Shown here: positions 52,259 through 61,199 of the stretch, in pieces
Numbering within the stretch: position 1 is the first letter of the stretch
Layout of the letters: each line of letters begins with the position of its first letter
Origin: UBA1431 sp049324235
GTDB taxonomy: Bacteria; Bacillota; Clostridia; Christensenellales; UBA1431
Assembly (NCBI GenBank): GCA_049324235.1
Contig: JBMOLJ010000033.1
Span: 1-64,000 of the forward strand
Reading direction: 5' to 3'
DNA: 64,000 nt
The notes under the pieces: model-generated
Databases searched by the model: none
Told to the model about the DNA's origin: nothing
The model's input: the letters and a program-made list of their open reading frames with translations, nothing else
Made by a program: the position numbers and the translations under genes

Positions 52259-53809
52259 TTAAGGTGTTGGTGCAAGTGTCGGTTTGGGTGTTGCCGTTGG
52301 TTTTGTAGTCGGCTCTGTTGTGGGTTTGGGAGTTGGCGTCGGCTTTAGCGTGGGCGTTGGCGTGGGCGCCGAACCAACAATTGTAAGATAATTCACCGCA
52401 TTATACTTGGAATGGAAGATGAGAATGCGCTCCCCCACCTGTTTGCCGTTTTTATAATAAGTTTTGTATGTGTCTGCCGTGCATCCGTTCTGTGAAGCAT
52501 TGGTCTTATCTACTTCTTTATATCCCACGGGTTTGGTGGGATCCAGCTTTGTCAAATGCTTGGCATAGATCACGCTTGTTGTCACCTGCGTAATCTTCAC
52601 CGTATACCCCTGTGGATGCGGCGGCCCGTACAGTTGCACGGTGAGTCTTGACCCGGTAGCAACGGCAACGACGTATACCGGACCGGAACGCGTATTCTCG
52701 AAACGGAAGTTTTTCCCGCCGGTGGAGATTGTCGCGTCCCTTCCGGGCGGAACATAATGCGATTTCAATGAATGGTTCCAGCGTTCCACGATTTTGAGGT
52801 CCGCTTCCATCACCGCATTGAACAGCGTGGTCGCGACCTGGCACACACCGCCGCCCGCCTCAAGCTGATACCGGTTTCCACCCGTGATTCCGTTGGCAGC
52901 CTTCCATCCGAGCTGATAGGTTCGCGGGCCCAGCGTTGCGTTCGTATCAAATATCTCACCAGGCTTTACAATGACCCCGTTTATCAAGCCAGCGGCTCTC
53001 CCGACATTATATTTTCGGTTTGAGCTGCTGTCGCCATAATACGTGGTAAAGCTCCCGATGAGCACTGCATTCTTTTGAAGTTCTTCGGCTGTAGTGCTCG
53101 GCTCGGTCTTTTGCGCCGTCATTTGAATGGCGGAAAAATCCTGACTCGCAAAACGGTCCTGCACCGTTTTCAAAAGCGCAGCGGCATCCACCACATACCC
53201 GGTCTTTCCCTCTTCAAACGTCGGTTTTCCGCTTGCATCCAAACCCTTGAAAGAAGGTTCTTTCGGCTCGGTGGTTGCTTCTTTTGCAAGAGCATTGACC
53301 TGTTCCTCAAGCGCTGCGGCGTCGGGGGTAAGCTTTATGGTATAATCGTAACCTTTGCCGTTTAATGTGTTGTTGACAGTGAGACGGCGCCAGTTACTTC
53401 CTGATTTATCCACAAGCATGGCTTCTTTGAGCACGTTATCGATATCCGTCGTTATTTCCAGATTTGCCCCCGTCAGTTGCCATTGCTTTTCATCCAGCTG
53501 CAGTGTAAGCGCAAAAGTCTGCGCGGATGTGTTGTTCTGGCTCTCGACCTTATCTTTGGCCTGATCAGCCGTGAGTCCGCCCACATCCACGCCGTTTATG
53601 CGGATGTTGCTATGGAACACGCCCGTCTCCATGATCTGCGCTGTCTGTTGATCGCTCAACGGCTGATCGACAAACGCCCAGACCGCGCCGCCTCCGAGAA
53701 GTAACGCCAGTACGCCCAATACTACAAGCAAAATATTCTTCTTTTTTGAAAAAAACGGTTTTCCGTCCCCGGGCTTACCTTTCCGGTCCTGCGCATTGAT
53801 TTCTGTCAT
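52259..53809 (-). CDS. VanW family protein
   Basis: 516 residues. A charged N-terminus, one membrane segment (ILLVVLGVLALLLGGGAVWAFV), an extracytoplasmic peptidoglycan-binding-4-like region (FHSNIRINGVDVGGLTADQA and on), then the VanW domain with IFDTNATLGPRTYQLGWKAANGITGG and GGGVCQVATTLFNAVMEADL (about residue 330). The tail is P/T/K-rich (PTPTPTLKPTPTPKPTTEP), suited to spanning or binding the wall. VanW is of unknown biochemical role; it occurs in vancomycin clusters, but these are housekeeping-like copies. Closely related to the next upstream gene. Confidence 0.9.
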   Translation of the reverse strand: MTEINAQDRKGKPGDGKPFFSKKKNILLVVLGVLALLLGGGAVWAFVDQPLSDQQTAQIMETGVFHSNIRINGVDVGGLTADQAKDKVESQNNTSAQTFALTLQLDEKQWQLTGANLEITTDIDNVLKEAMLVDKSGSNWRRLTVNNTLNGKGYDYTIKLTPDAAALEEQVNALAKEATTEPKEPSFKGLDASGKPTFEEGKTGYVVDAAALLKTVQDRFASQDFSAIQMTAQKTEPSTTAEELQKNAVLIGSFTTYYGDSSSNRKYNVGRAAGLINGVIVKPGEIFDTNATLGPRTYQLGWKAANGITGGNRYQLEAGGGVCQVATTLFNAVMEADLKIVERWNHSLKSHYVPPGRDATISTGGKNFRFENTRSGPVYVVAVATGSRLTVQLYGPPHPQGYTVKITQVTTSVIYAKHLTKLDPTKPVGYKEVDKTNASQNGCTADTYKTYYKNGKQVGERILIFHSKYNAVNYLTIVGSAPTPTPTLKPTPTPKPTTEPTTKPTATPKPTLAPTP

Positions 53810-54029
53810 AACACTTTTCCCTTATCCACATAAATTTGCTCGTTTAAACAGCGAAAAAATATACCGCAGCCGCCACTGTCAAACTACGGCTCAGCGCCGG
53901 TATGCATGCAACTGCTGCCATTTTGGTTATACTTAACTTATACTGTTATAATATCCCTTTTATTATAACATCCGGCCACCCTGCGCGCAACGTTGATATT
54001 CTATAATTCGAGCCATTTTGTCATCACAA

Positions 54030-54066
54030 GAAAAGCACCGGTACAATGAATAACGCACCGATGCTT
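54030..54066 (-). terminator. Terminator between VanW genes
   Basis: Minus strand AAGCATCGGT pairs with ACCGGTGCTT around a 14-base loop (one wobble pair) and is followed by TTTC. It lies after the second VanW gene. Confidence 0.55.
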
Positions 54067-54089
54067 TAATGTTATTTACAGGCGTTCCA

Positions 54090-55613
54090 TCATGACGTTG
54101 GCGCCGGCGTTGCCGGCGGCGGGGCTGTCGGTGCGGTTGTCGGCTTCGTTGTAGGTTTGGGCGTCTTGGCGGGACCGACGATAATCTTGGAGCGCACTGC
54201 CGGATAAGTGTCCGCATAGATCAGGATCGGCTGCCCGACCTGCTTGCCGTCCTTATAATAGGTTTTATACGTCCTCGATTTCTTGCCCACATGGTAAAGC
54301 GAGACCTCTTCCCTGTACCCTGCGGGTTTGGATTTGTCTACGGTTACCAGCGCGGGCGCGGGGTAAAACGTGCTCACCAACTGGGATGTGATCTTGACGG
54401 TATATCCCTTGGGATGAGGCGGCCCGTACAGCTCCACAGTGATATTCTTACGCCCGTCAACCCGCATCGCGACATATACGGGTCCTGAACGGGTGTTTTT
54501 GAAACGGAAGTTGGGCCCGCCGGTGGAGATCGTCGCATCCTGGCCTATTTTTACATAGGTCGAGGGAAAAGAATGGTTTTTCCGCTCCACTACCTCGAGA
54601 TCCGCGCGCAATACCGCGCCAAAAAGGGTTGTGGAAATCTGGCAAACGCCGCCTCCCGGCTGGACCTCGTAACGCGACCCGTCGACGATGCCGTTTGCGC
54701 CCTTCCACCCCAGCGCATACGTGCGCGGCCCGAGGAGCGCGTTGATGTCAAAAATCTCGCCCGGCTGCACGGCGGTGCCGTTCAGGATCCTGACGCCTTT
54801 TTCGATATTGAATTCCCTGTTTGAGTTGCTGTCATAATTGGTCGTAAATGCGCCAATCAGCACCGTGTTCTCCCGGAGCTCCCTGGCCGTCATTTTCGGT
54901 TCGGTTTTATTTGCCGTTAGTTCAATAAGCGAAAAATCCTGACTCGCAAAACGGTCCTGCACCGTTTTCAAGAGCATCGCGGCATCCACAGTGTACCCTG
55001 CTTTCCCTTCGGCGAAAACGGGTTTTCCGCTTTTATCCACGCCCTGAAAAGCCGGTTCTTCAGCATCTGTGGAGGCGTCTGCGGCGACCCGGCCGGTCTG
55101 TTCTTTAAGTACCGCGGGGTCGGCGGTGAGCGTTACGGAATAATCGTGGCCTTTGCCGTTCAATGTGTTTTCCGTTGTCAGCCGGCGCCAGTAGCTTCCC
55201 GATTTTTCGAGCAGCATCGCCTCTTTGAGTATGTTATCGATATCCGAAGTTATTTTCAGCTCGGTGCCCGTAAGCTTCCATTTTTGGTTATTGAGTCGGA
55301 ATTCAAGTTGATAAGTTGCCGTGGATGCATTTTTCGCCTGTTCTACTTTCTCCTTAGCTTGGGCGGCCGTGAGTCCGCCGATATCTACATGGTTTATGCG
55401 GATGTTATTGTGGAATACGCCCGTCTCCATGAGCTGGGCAACCTCTTCATCGCTCAGAGGCTGGTCGATTAAGGCCCAGACCGCAAGGCCCCCCAGGATA
55501 AGCAGCAGCGCACCCAGCACCACAAGCATGATATTCTTCTTTTGTGAAAAAAACGTTTTCTTTTCCTCGGGCGCATTCGGTTGGCTGGTCACCTGCTCAT
55601 TGTTCTCATCCAT
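54090..55613 (-). CDS. VanW family protein
   Basis: 507 residues, same architecture as the flanking genes: membrane segment (IMLVVLGALLLILGGLAVWAL), FHNNIRINHVDIGGLTAAQAKEKVEQ, VanW core with EIFDINALLGPRTYALGWKGANGIVDG and GGGVCQISTTLFGAVLRADLEV, and a P/T-rich tail (TPKPTTKPTTAPTAPP). It shares a 41-base identical DNA stretch with the gene downstream, so the two are recent duplicates. The ATG 55613 follows GGGAG by eight bases. Function in the envelope is inferred only from topology. Confidence 0.9.
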   Translation of the reverse strand: MDENNEQVTSQPNAPEEKKTFFSQKKNIMLVVLGALLLILGGLAVWALIDQPLSDEEVAQLMETGVFHNNIRINHVDIGGLTAAQAKEKVEQAKNASTATYQLEFRLNNQKWKLTGTELKITSDIDNILKEAMLLEKSGSYWRRLTTENTLNGKGHDYSVTLTADPAVLKEQTGRVAADASTDAEEPAFQGVDKSGKPVFAEGKAGYTVDAAMLLKTVQDRFASQDFSLIELTANKTEPKMTARELRENTVLIGAFTTNYDSNSNREFNIEKGVRILNGTAVQPGEIFDINALLGPRTYALGWKGANGIVDGSRYEVQPGGGVCQISTTLFGAVLRADLEVVERKNHSFPSTYVKIGQDATISTGGPNFRFKNTRSGPVYVAMRVDGRKNITVELYGPPHPKGYTVKITSQLVSTFYPAPALVTVDKSKPAGYREEVSLYHVGKKSRTYKTYYKDGKQVGQPILIYADTYPAVRSKIIVGPAKTPKPTTKPTTAPTAPPPATPAPTS

Positions 55614-55706
55614 AACACATTCTCCCACTTAACAAATACGTATCATAAATCCTGAATCCGTCATAAAAATCATACACAACGCAGGAATTCATTGAAAGGC
55701 TTATGT

Positions 55707-57254
55707 TTACGAATCCCCGGGGGACGAGGGTGGCGACGTCTTTGCCGGAGTTGCGGCCGGGGTCTTTGTCGCCTGCGGGGCCGGCGTGGCCTTGGGCGTG
55801 GGCGTGGGTGCGGGCGTAGGCATCGACCCTACGGAAATCTCGCCCTGGAACGGCCGGTAATAGTCCTGATGGTCCAGAACCTTATCGTACTGCTTCCCGT
55901 CCTTGTAGTAATGCTTATAGACTTCCACGCGGTATCCGCTCTTGGATGGAGAGAGTTCATCCTCCTCTCCCATCGGCTTGGTTGGGTCCTTTGTATATTT
56001 CGGCGTGGGCGGCGTAATCGTCTCGGTGATTACGGATTCGAGGGTAATGGTGTAGTCGAGCGGCTTGCCGTAGATCTCAACCGAACATTTGTAGTTGGTT
56101 GCGTATGCAAAGATATAGATCGGATTGTTCTGGTTGTTCACGAATTTAAAGTCCGGGCCGTAGGAAGAAATCGTCGCGTCGCGCCCGATTTTCACATACG
56201 AAGAAGGCCAGGAATGATGCTGGCGTGCCGTGACCTTGAAATCCCCCAGCAATACCGCATTGTAAAGCGTGGAGGATACCTGGCACACGCCGCCGCCGGG
56301 CTGGTCTGTATAGGTGCCGTTCTCTATGCCCGGCGCAAGCTTCCAACCGGATTCTTCGGTACGAATACCTGCAAGGGCATTGATGGAAAACTCTTCACCA
56401 GGCTGAATAATCTGGCAGTTTATGATACCGGCCAGTTTTTTTATGTTATCCCTGCGGTTTTGCGAGCTGGAGCTGGGGATGTTGGTCGTGAAGCCCGAAA
56501 CGAGCTTGGTTACCGCACGGATATCATCGACCGTCTTTTTTGGCTCCGTTTTAACCGCTTTGAGCGTAATGGGCGTATGGTCCTTGTTCTTGAGCTGCTC
56601 CATCACCGTTGTAAAAACTTCGGTTTCGTCCGTTTCCAGTCCGGGGCTTCCTTCATGGTAAATGAACTTTCCTCCCGAACCGCTTTTATTTATCTCGGCA
56701 TAAGGCTCTTTTGGCGGGCTGTTGATCTCGTCGACCACCGCATCCACAGCGGTTTTTACGTTGGATTCCTCATATGTATACGTAACCTCAAAATTCAGGG
56801 TCTTTGCGCCCGTTTGGCTCCATTGCGTAATCAGGCTGCCCTGATACCCGACAAACAGGGCATTCTCCATCTGTTCATCCCAATTATAAGAAAACTTCAT
56901 GTTTTCCGGCGTTAAATCCCAGGTCTGGTCCTCATACACGAGTTCAATGGTTGCGTCATCATGCATTTGTTGTTTCACAGGCTCCACCGCACCCAGGGCT
57001 TGTTCATAGGTCATGCCCGAAAGGTCCACACCGGCCACGCTTACGCCGTCACGGTAAACCAGCGTCTGCCTGAGCCGTGCTTTATCTTCATTAGATAAAG
57101 GCCTATCGGCAAAAAGAAAGAGCGCAAGCCCTGCAAGAAGCAAAACTGCAACGCTGACGATAATAAACCTTCGTTTGTTCTTTATGCTGAAAACACGTAC
57201 TCCCGTACCCGCTTTTTTTGCTCTTCGCCTCTTTTTCGAACTGAAATTTCTCAT
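55707..57254 (-). CDS. VanW family protein
   Basis: 515 residues. Very basic N-terminus (SSKKRRRAKKAG), membrane segment (FIIVSVAVLLLAGLALFLFAD), a PG-binding-like part (VYRDGVSVAGVDLSGMTYEQA), VanW core (EFSINALAGIRTEESGWKLAPGIENG, GGGVCQVSSTLYNAVLLGDFKV), and a P/T tail (PTPAPTPTPKATPAPQ). It is more diverged than the other two, suggesting it is the older copy. It has its own promoter at 57319-57347. Confidence 0.9.
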   Translation of the reverse strand: MRNFSSKKRRRAKKAGTGVRVFSIKNKRRFIIVSVAVLLLAGLALFLFADRPLSNEDKARLRQTLVYRDGVSVAGVDLSGMTYEQALGAVEPVKQQMHDDATIELVYEDQTWDLTPENMKFSYNWDEQMENALFVGYQGSLITQWSQTGAKTLNFEVTYTYEESNVKTAVDAVVDEINSPPKEPYAEINKSGSGGKFIYHEGSPGLETDETEVFTTVMEQLKNKDHTPITLKAVKTEPKKTVDDIRAVTKLVSGFTTNIPSSSSQNRRDNIKKLAGIINCQIIQPGEEFSINALAGIRTEESGWKLAPGIENGTYTDQPGGGVCQVSSTLYNAVLLGDFKVTARQHHSWPSSYVKIGRDATISSYGPDFKFVNNQNNPIYIFAYATNYKCSVEIYGKPLDYTITLESVITETITPPTPKYTKDPTKPMGEEDELSPSKSGYRVEVYKHYYKDGKQYDKVLDHQDYYRPFQGEISVGSMPTPAPTPTPKATPAPQATKTPAATPAKTSPPSSPGDS

Positions 57255-57318
57255 TCATTCCCCCGCACTTTTTCAAAGCCCCCAAAGGCGCCGGGTGCTT
57301 AACACATATATTATCTAC

Positions 57319-57347
57319 ATGATATAATAATTCAAATTCCTTGTAAA
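57319..57347 (-). promoter_or_regulatory. Promoter of the first VanW gene
   Basis: TTTACA (minus strand 57342-57347) and TATCAT (57319-57324), 17 bases apart, about 65 bases upstream of the start. Both boxes have one mismatch to consensus. Confidence 0.55.
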
Positions 57348-57403
57348 CAATTTATGACACATTTCACGCCCCGTGCCTTTGGTGCTTTGTGGCAATTGCC
57401 GGC

Positions 57404-57447
57404 CAAAAACGGGGCGGTACCTTAAAACGGTTCCCGCCCCGCGCAAT
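57404..57447 (-). terminator. Terminator of the lipoprotein gene
   Basis: GGGGCGG (minus strand) pairs with CCGCCCC around a 16-base loop that itself pairs partly, followed by GTTTTTGG. Confidence 0.6.
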
Positions 57448-57474
57448 ATCATATGGTCCTGCTTCATGCATTGC

Positions 57475-58047
57475 TCAGATGCCGCCGAGCTGCAGCGTGA
57501 TTTTATCGTTGGTAAGCATGCTGTCAAAAGTCAGCGTACCTACCTTTGTTCCTTTGGGGGCCGTGAAGATAACGGAGCCGGTAAGCGTACCCCCGGCCTG
57601 CACATTGCCGTCAATCGTTTTGATCGTCACGCCCTTGCTTGCCAACTCCATAGAGACGTTCATCATGTCCTCGGAAAGGAATGAGGTTAATTGGTTATTG
57701 GAGGTATCGGCTGCCGAGAAATACATAACTGAGCTGATCGCCTGTTCTGTTGCCGACTTGTTGGTCAGTGAGCACTCAATAAGAATCGCCTCATTGCCGC
57801 TTGACAATTCATAGTGGTTTACACCCGTGACCGCCAGATCAAAATTCGCCGAACTTCCCGACTGAGTGACCGTACCGTTGTTCGTATTATTGGTATTCTG
57901 CGTCGGCGCCGCCGTCTGTGCCTCCTGACCCTGCGTGGTCGTTACATTGTTGCCCTGGTCCGTAGCCGCAGGCGCCTGCGTTTGGCCGCATGCCGCCAAA
58001 CCCAGCAGCAGCGCAAGTGCGAGCATGATAATCCATACTTTTTTCAT
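57475..58047 (-). CDS. Hypothetical lipoprotein (DUF4352-like)
   Basis: 190 residues. A signal peptide with lipobox LAAC (cysteine about residue 20), a long glutamine/threonine/asparagine linker (to about 68), then a beta-sandwich-like domain starting FDLAVTGVNHYELSSGNEAILIECSLTN that resembles DUF4352/DUF5067 lipoproteins (LIECSLTNKSA, GSVIFTAPKGTKVGTLTFD). It is membrane-anchored outside. No function known; it sits between VanW genes and the YjbQ-rex pair. Confidence 0.8.
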   Translation of the reverse strand: MKKVWIIMLALALLLGLAACGQTQAPAATDQGNNVTTTQGQEAQTAAPTQNTNNTNNGTVTQSGSSANFDLAVTGVNHYELSSGNEAILIECSLTNKSATEQAISSVMYFSAADTSNNQLTSFLSEDMMNVSMELASKGVTIKTIDGNVQAGGTLTGSVIFTAPKGTKVGTLTFDSMLTNDKITLQLGGI

Positions 58048-58102
58048 AAAAACCTCTCCTCAACTTGTAATAATTGGTCTTTTAGCCAAGAGCTTTATAT
58101 CA

Positions 58103-58131
58103 ATGATAATGTCACCGGATTGCGAATACAA
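58103..58131 (-). promoter_or_regulatory. Possible promoter of the lipoprotein gene
   Basis: TTGTAT (minus strand 58126-58131) and TATCAT (58103-58108) with a 17-base spacer, about 55 bases before the start. Confidence 0.45.
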
Positions 58132-58197
58132 GAAACGTTTCATCACGCACTTTACAATCTGATATCAGCGGAAAAACGTAGTATTTTCGCTCTCCTG

Positions 58198-58590
58198 CTA
58201 GGTATGTATGATCTGAACGTACACCTTCCGTGTGCGCGGGCCGTCGAACTCGCAGAAATAAATGCCCTGCCAGGTCCCCAGCTGGAGCGCCCCGTTTTCA
58301 ATGATGACCGTTTGCGATGTCCCTATCAGCGCAGCCTTAATATGCGCGTCCGAATTGCCTTCCATATGCCTGTACGGGAGCTTGGGCACCATTTCCGAAA
58401 ACGCCGCGAGCATGTCGCGCACAACATCCGGATCGGCGTTCTCGTTTATGGTGACGCCTGCGGTCGTATGCGGCACATACACAAGGCATATGCCGTTTTC
58501 AATCTGTGAATCCTTCACAGCCTGTGAAACCGCACGCGTTATGTCCACCATCTGGCAGCGCTCGCACGTCGGAACGGTCAGAACCTGCAT
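58198..58590 (-). CDS. YjbQ/UPF0047 family protein
   Basis: 130 residues. YjbQ proteins are called secondary thiamine-phosphate synthase enzymes because E. coli YjbQ can replace ThiE weakly; their main function is unclear. Landmarks: VYVPHTTAGVTINENADPDV (about residues 38-57) and LGTWQGIYFCEFDGPRTRKVYVQI at the end, with conserved His/Asp/Glu positions for metal. It follows rex by 28 bases, in the same unit. Confidence 0.9.
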   Translation of the reverse strand: MQVLTVPTCERCQMVDITRAVSQAVKDSQIENGICLVYVPHTTAGVTINENADPDVVRDMLAAFSEMVPKLPYRHMEGNSDAHIKAALIGTSQTVIIENGALQLGTWQGIYFCEFDGPRTRKVYVQIIHT

Positions 58591-58618
58591 CGCAGCATTC
58601 GCCCCTTTCTTAAAGGCT

Positions 58619-59266
58619 TTATGCCTGCTGATCATCGCGCTCATTATCGTTCATGCGGTAAATAAGCGTATACAAGCTGTCGTTCAGATGCACGTTTTCA
58701 ATGCAGACGCCCCTGCGCGCATCAACATCAACAGGCGCGAAGTTCCAGATGGATTTGATGCCCACGCCGATGACCATATCGGCTATCTCCTGCGCGTTTT
58801 CCTTGGGCGTCGTTATGATGCACAGGTCCACATGGTTTTCCTTGGCAAATACATGCAGCGAATCGATGTCCATAATCGTTTTATTGCGGATGGTGTTTCC
58901 GATGAGTTTGGGATTGACATCGAATATCCCGATAATGTTAAAGCCCTCTTTTTCAAAGCCCATGTAATTTGCAAGCGCCTGCCCGATATTGCCTGCACCC
59001 ACAAGAATAACCTTATACTCCCGGTTCAGGCCTATGATGTCCTTTATTTCCTTTTTGAGCATCTTTACGTGATAGCCGTATCCCTGCTGGCCGAATCCCC
59101 CGAAACAATTCAGATCCTGCCGTATCTGCGTCGCCTTAATGCCCATTTTTTTGCTCAGCTCCTGCGACGAGATACGTTCAACGCCTATACGCTCCAATTC
59201 CTTGAGGTAGCGGTAATACTTGGGCAGTCTCCTGATGACCGCTTCGGATACTTTCTCTTTCTTCAT
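58619..59266 (-). CDS. rex: Redox-sensing transcriptional repressor Rex
   Basis: 215 residues. Winged-helix N-terminus (RYLKELERIGVERISSQELSKKMGIKATQIRQDLNCFGGFGQQGYGY) and a Rossmann NADH domain with VILVGAGNIGQALANY (about residue 87). When the NADH/NAD+ ratio is low Rex binds its operator; NADH releases it. ATG 59266 has AAAGGAGGCGC upstream. A Rex-like operator covers its own -10 box, and a similar one lies in the rnf promoter, so autoregulation and rnf control are predicted. Confidence 0.95.
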   Translation of the reverse strand: MKKEKVSEAVIRRLPKYYRYLKELERIGVERISSQELSKKMGIKATQIRQDLNCFGGFGQQGYGYHVKMLKKEIKDIIGLNREYKVILVGAGNIGQALANYMGFEKEGFNIIGIFDVNPKLIGNTIRNKTIMDIDSLHVFAKENHVDLCIITTPKENAQEIADMVIGVGIKSIWNFAPVDVDARRGVCIENVHLNDSLYTLIYRMNDNERDDQQA

Positions 59267-59282
59267 AAGCGCCTCCTTTGCA

Positions 59283-59300
59283 TTGTTAGCAGTATAACAC
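59283..59300 (-). promoter_or_regulatory. Candidate Rex operator and rex promoter -10
   Basis: The 18-base site on the minus strand is TGTTAT-ACTG-CTAACA with one flanking base on each side; it fits 11 of 14 fixed positions of TTGTTAANNNNTTAACAA. It covers TATACT, an extended -10 box (TGT before it) of rex. The -35 is poor. Confidence 0.55.
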
Positions 59301-59370
59301 ATTCGGCATATTGTTTGCGCATTGTTTGTTTTATGTTTTCATAATACTTAAGCGTTTATTTCACTAATGC

Positions 59371-59388
59371 TGCAGGGGCACCCCTGCA
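59371..59388. repeat. Perfect 8-bp-arm palindrome after the gntR gene
   Basis: TGCAGGGG and CCCCTGCA around CA, about 24 bases after the gntR stop on the minus strand and about 100 bases before rex. There is no T run, so it is not a clear terminator; it may be a protein site or an mRNA end. Confidence 0.5.
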
Positions 59389-59411
59389 TCGGGTACAGTG
59401 AGTCTTAGTTT

Positions 59412-60074
59412 TCAGTCGGCAGTGACCATGTGTTTACGTGCTTTATTGATATGTTCTATCATCAGTTGTTCTGCGCGCGTACTCTCTTTTTTCTCCATCG
59501 CGCTGAGTATTTCCCTGTGCTCCCCGACCGCCTCCGCGGCACGCTCGCTGTCGCTTAAAGACTGCATCCGCGCCCTGGAAGCATTATGCGTCAATACCGT
59601 CAGCGTATGCCGCAGCACACGCGAATCACACGCCTTATACACCGTATCATGAAACTCGGTATCGAGCCGGGTAAGCTTTTCGTAATCGTTTTTATGTGTA
59701 TACATCTCCATCAGTTGAACGATTTCCTGCAGATGATCCACCTGCTCGGATGTGATGCGCTCCGTAGCCCAGCGGACGCACAGGCCCTCGAGCAGGGAGC
59801 GTATCGCATAGATGTCGTCGATATCCTTTTCGGAAACGCCAACCACCACGGCGCCCTTGTTGGGTACGCTAAGGACCAGTTCTTCCAATTCGAGCTGGCG
59901 CAGCGCCTCGCGCACCGGCGTACGTGAAACGCCCAATTCTCCGGCCAGACGGGTTTCTATCAGGTTATCGCCCGGCTTATATTCTCCGTTGATGATGGCC
60001 AGGCGTATGGCATGATACACCCGCCAGCTCAGCGAGCCTTGTTCTTCCGCGCCATATTCACCCAGCTTCTCCAT
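59412..60074 (-). CDS. GntR family regulator (FadR/FCD subfamily)
   Basis: 220 residues. N-terminal winged helix: SWRVYHAIRLAIINGEYKPGDNLIETRLAGELGVSRTPVREALRQLELEELV, followed by an all-helical FCD ligand domain with the metal-binding pattern (RLDTEFHDTVYKA, EHREILSAM, MIEHINKARKH). FCD regulators sense carboxylates such as citrate, lactate or galactonate. It is the last gene after aconitase and the ChrA pair, so a carboxylate effector is plausible. Confidence 0.92.
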   Translation of the reverse strand: MEKLGEYGAEEQGSLSWRVYHAIRLAIINGEYKPGDNLIETRLAGELGVSRTPVREALRQLELEELVLSVPNKGAVVVGVSEKDIDDIYAIRSLLEGLCVRWATERITSEQVDHLQEIVQLMEMYTHKNDYEKLTRLDTEFHDTVYKACDSRVLRHTLTVLTHNASRARMQSLSDSERAAEAVGEHREILSAMEKKESTRAEQLMIEHINKARKHMVTAD

Positions 60075-60095
60075 TGAAACTACTCCTAATGTTTT

Positions 60096-60638
60096 CTAAA
60101 CGCCTCTCGGCGCAAAAAATACCAGCCCCGCGATGGCGGACAATACGATAAGTATTGTCGGCGAAACGTTTTTTACAAGCGCAAGCGCAACAATCACTGC
60201 AAATATGATCACCGAACCGGCATCCAGACCACCGGCCGGCGAAAAGAGGGACGAGGACGCAAAAGCGATCATCGCGGCGGTAATCAGGCTCACGACCACC
60301 GGGCGCATGCCGTAGAGCGCACCCTGCACCAGCCGGGAATCCATGGCCTTGAAAAAGAACCGCGCCGCCAGCATGGAAACAATTGCGCAGGGCAGCACCA
60401 CGCCCAGCGTTGCGACCACCGCACCGCCCACGCCCATGGTGCGCATGCCCGCAAACGTAGCGGCATTGACCGCGACAGGACCGGGCGTCATCTGGGAGAT
60501 GGCCACCATATCCGTCACCTCGGACAGCGTCATGTATCCGGCGTGAACCAGCTCCTGCTGCATCAGCGGGATCATCGCATAACCGCCGCCGATGCTGAAC
60601 AGCCCGATCTTGAAAAATATCCAGAATAACGAGAGCAT
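60096..60638 (-). CDS. ChrA family half-transporter
   Basis: 180 residues, five to six hydrophobic segments. Signature FFKIGLFSIGGGYAMIPLMQQELV (7-30) and SQMTPGPVAVNAATFAGMRTMGVGGAVVATLGVVLPC. Short ChrA proteins work as pairs; the partner is the gene just upstream, whose stop this start overlaps. ChrA proteins are called chromate transporters, but in an operon with aconitase another anion, such as an organic acid, is equally likely. Confidence 0.9.
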   Translation of the reverse strand: MLSLFWIFFKIGLFSIGGGYAMIPLMQQELVHAGYMTLSEVTDMVAISQMTPGPVAVNAATFAGMRTMGVGGAVVATLGVVLPCAIVSMLAARFFFKAMDSRLVQGALYGMRPVVVSLITAAMIAFASSSLFSPAGGLDAGSVIIFAVIVALALVKNVSPTILIVLSAIAGLVFFAPRGV

Positions 60639-61198
60639 CAGGCTATCCCTCCCCGTTTAAAGGCATAGCCCAGTACGCCGCCCGCTAAAATGATCCAAAT
60701 GGCGTAAACGCCTGAAAAAAGCGATGCGCACAATGCCACAGCGAAGAACAGCACCGTCCAAACGTCTTTTAGCACTCTCCTGCCCATGCGCACCGCAACG
60801 GACGCCAGCAACGCGGTGACGCCTACGCTAAGACCGCGGAACGCCGCGTTCACCCACGGGTTTGTCCTGAACGCCTGATAAAACAGCGTAACAACCATCA
60901 GCGCCAGCAAGGAAGGAAGGGTCACGCCGACAGCGGCGGCCACCGCGCCCCATACGCCGGCCACACGGTATCCTGTCATGACCGAGCTGTTGATCGCGAT
61001 AACGCCAGGAAGCGATTGGGATACGGCGATAATGTCTATCATCTCTTCCTCGGCTATCCACTTCTTCTTCCCCGCAAACTCGCGTTCGATCACCGCGACC
61101 ATGGCAAGCCCGCCTCCAAACGTTATGGCTCCTATCTTGAGCGTTGATAAAAACAGTTCGCCAAGGAGCCGCCAGTTTGGTTTGCGCTGTTTCTCCAT
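60638..61198 (-). CDS. ChrA family half-transporter
   Basis: 186 residues, paralogous to the next gene: FLSTLKIGAITFGGGLAMVAVIEREFA and VSQSLPGVIAINSSVMTGYRVAGVWGAVAAAVGVTLPS. Starts at ATG 61198 just after the aconitase stop (TGAG then ATG), so translation is coupled to aconitase. The pair most likely forms one heteromeric transporter. Substrate unknown. Confidence 0.9.
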   Translation of the reverse strand: MEKQRKPNWRLLGELFLSTLKIGAITFGGGLAMVAVIEREFAGKKKWIAEEEMIDIIAVSQSLPGVIAINSSVMTGYRVAGVWGAVAAAVGVTLPSLLALMVVTLFYQAFRTNPWVNAAFRGLSVGVTALLASVAVRMGRRVLKDVWTVLFFAVALCASLFSGVYAIWIILAGGVLGYAFKRGGIA

Positions 61199-61199
61199 C

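Noticed and set aside
52259..57254. Vancomycin-resistance gene cluster
   Set aside because: VanW-family genes occur widely without resistance; no vanHAX, vanRS or ligase gene is in the window.
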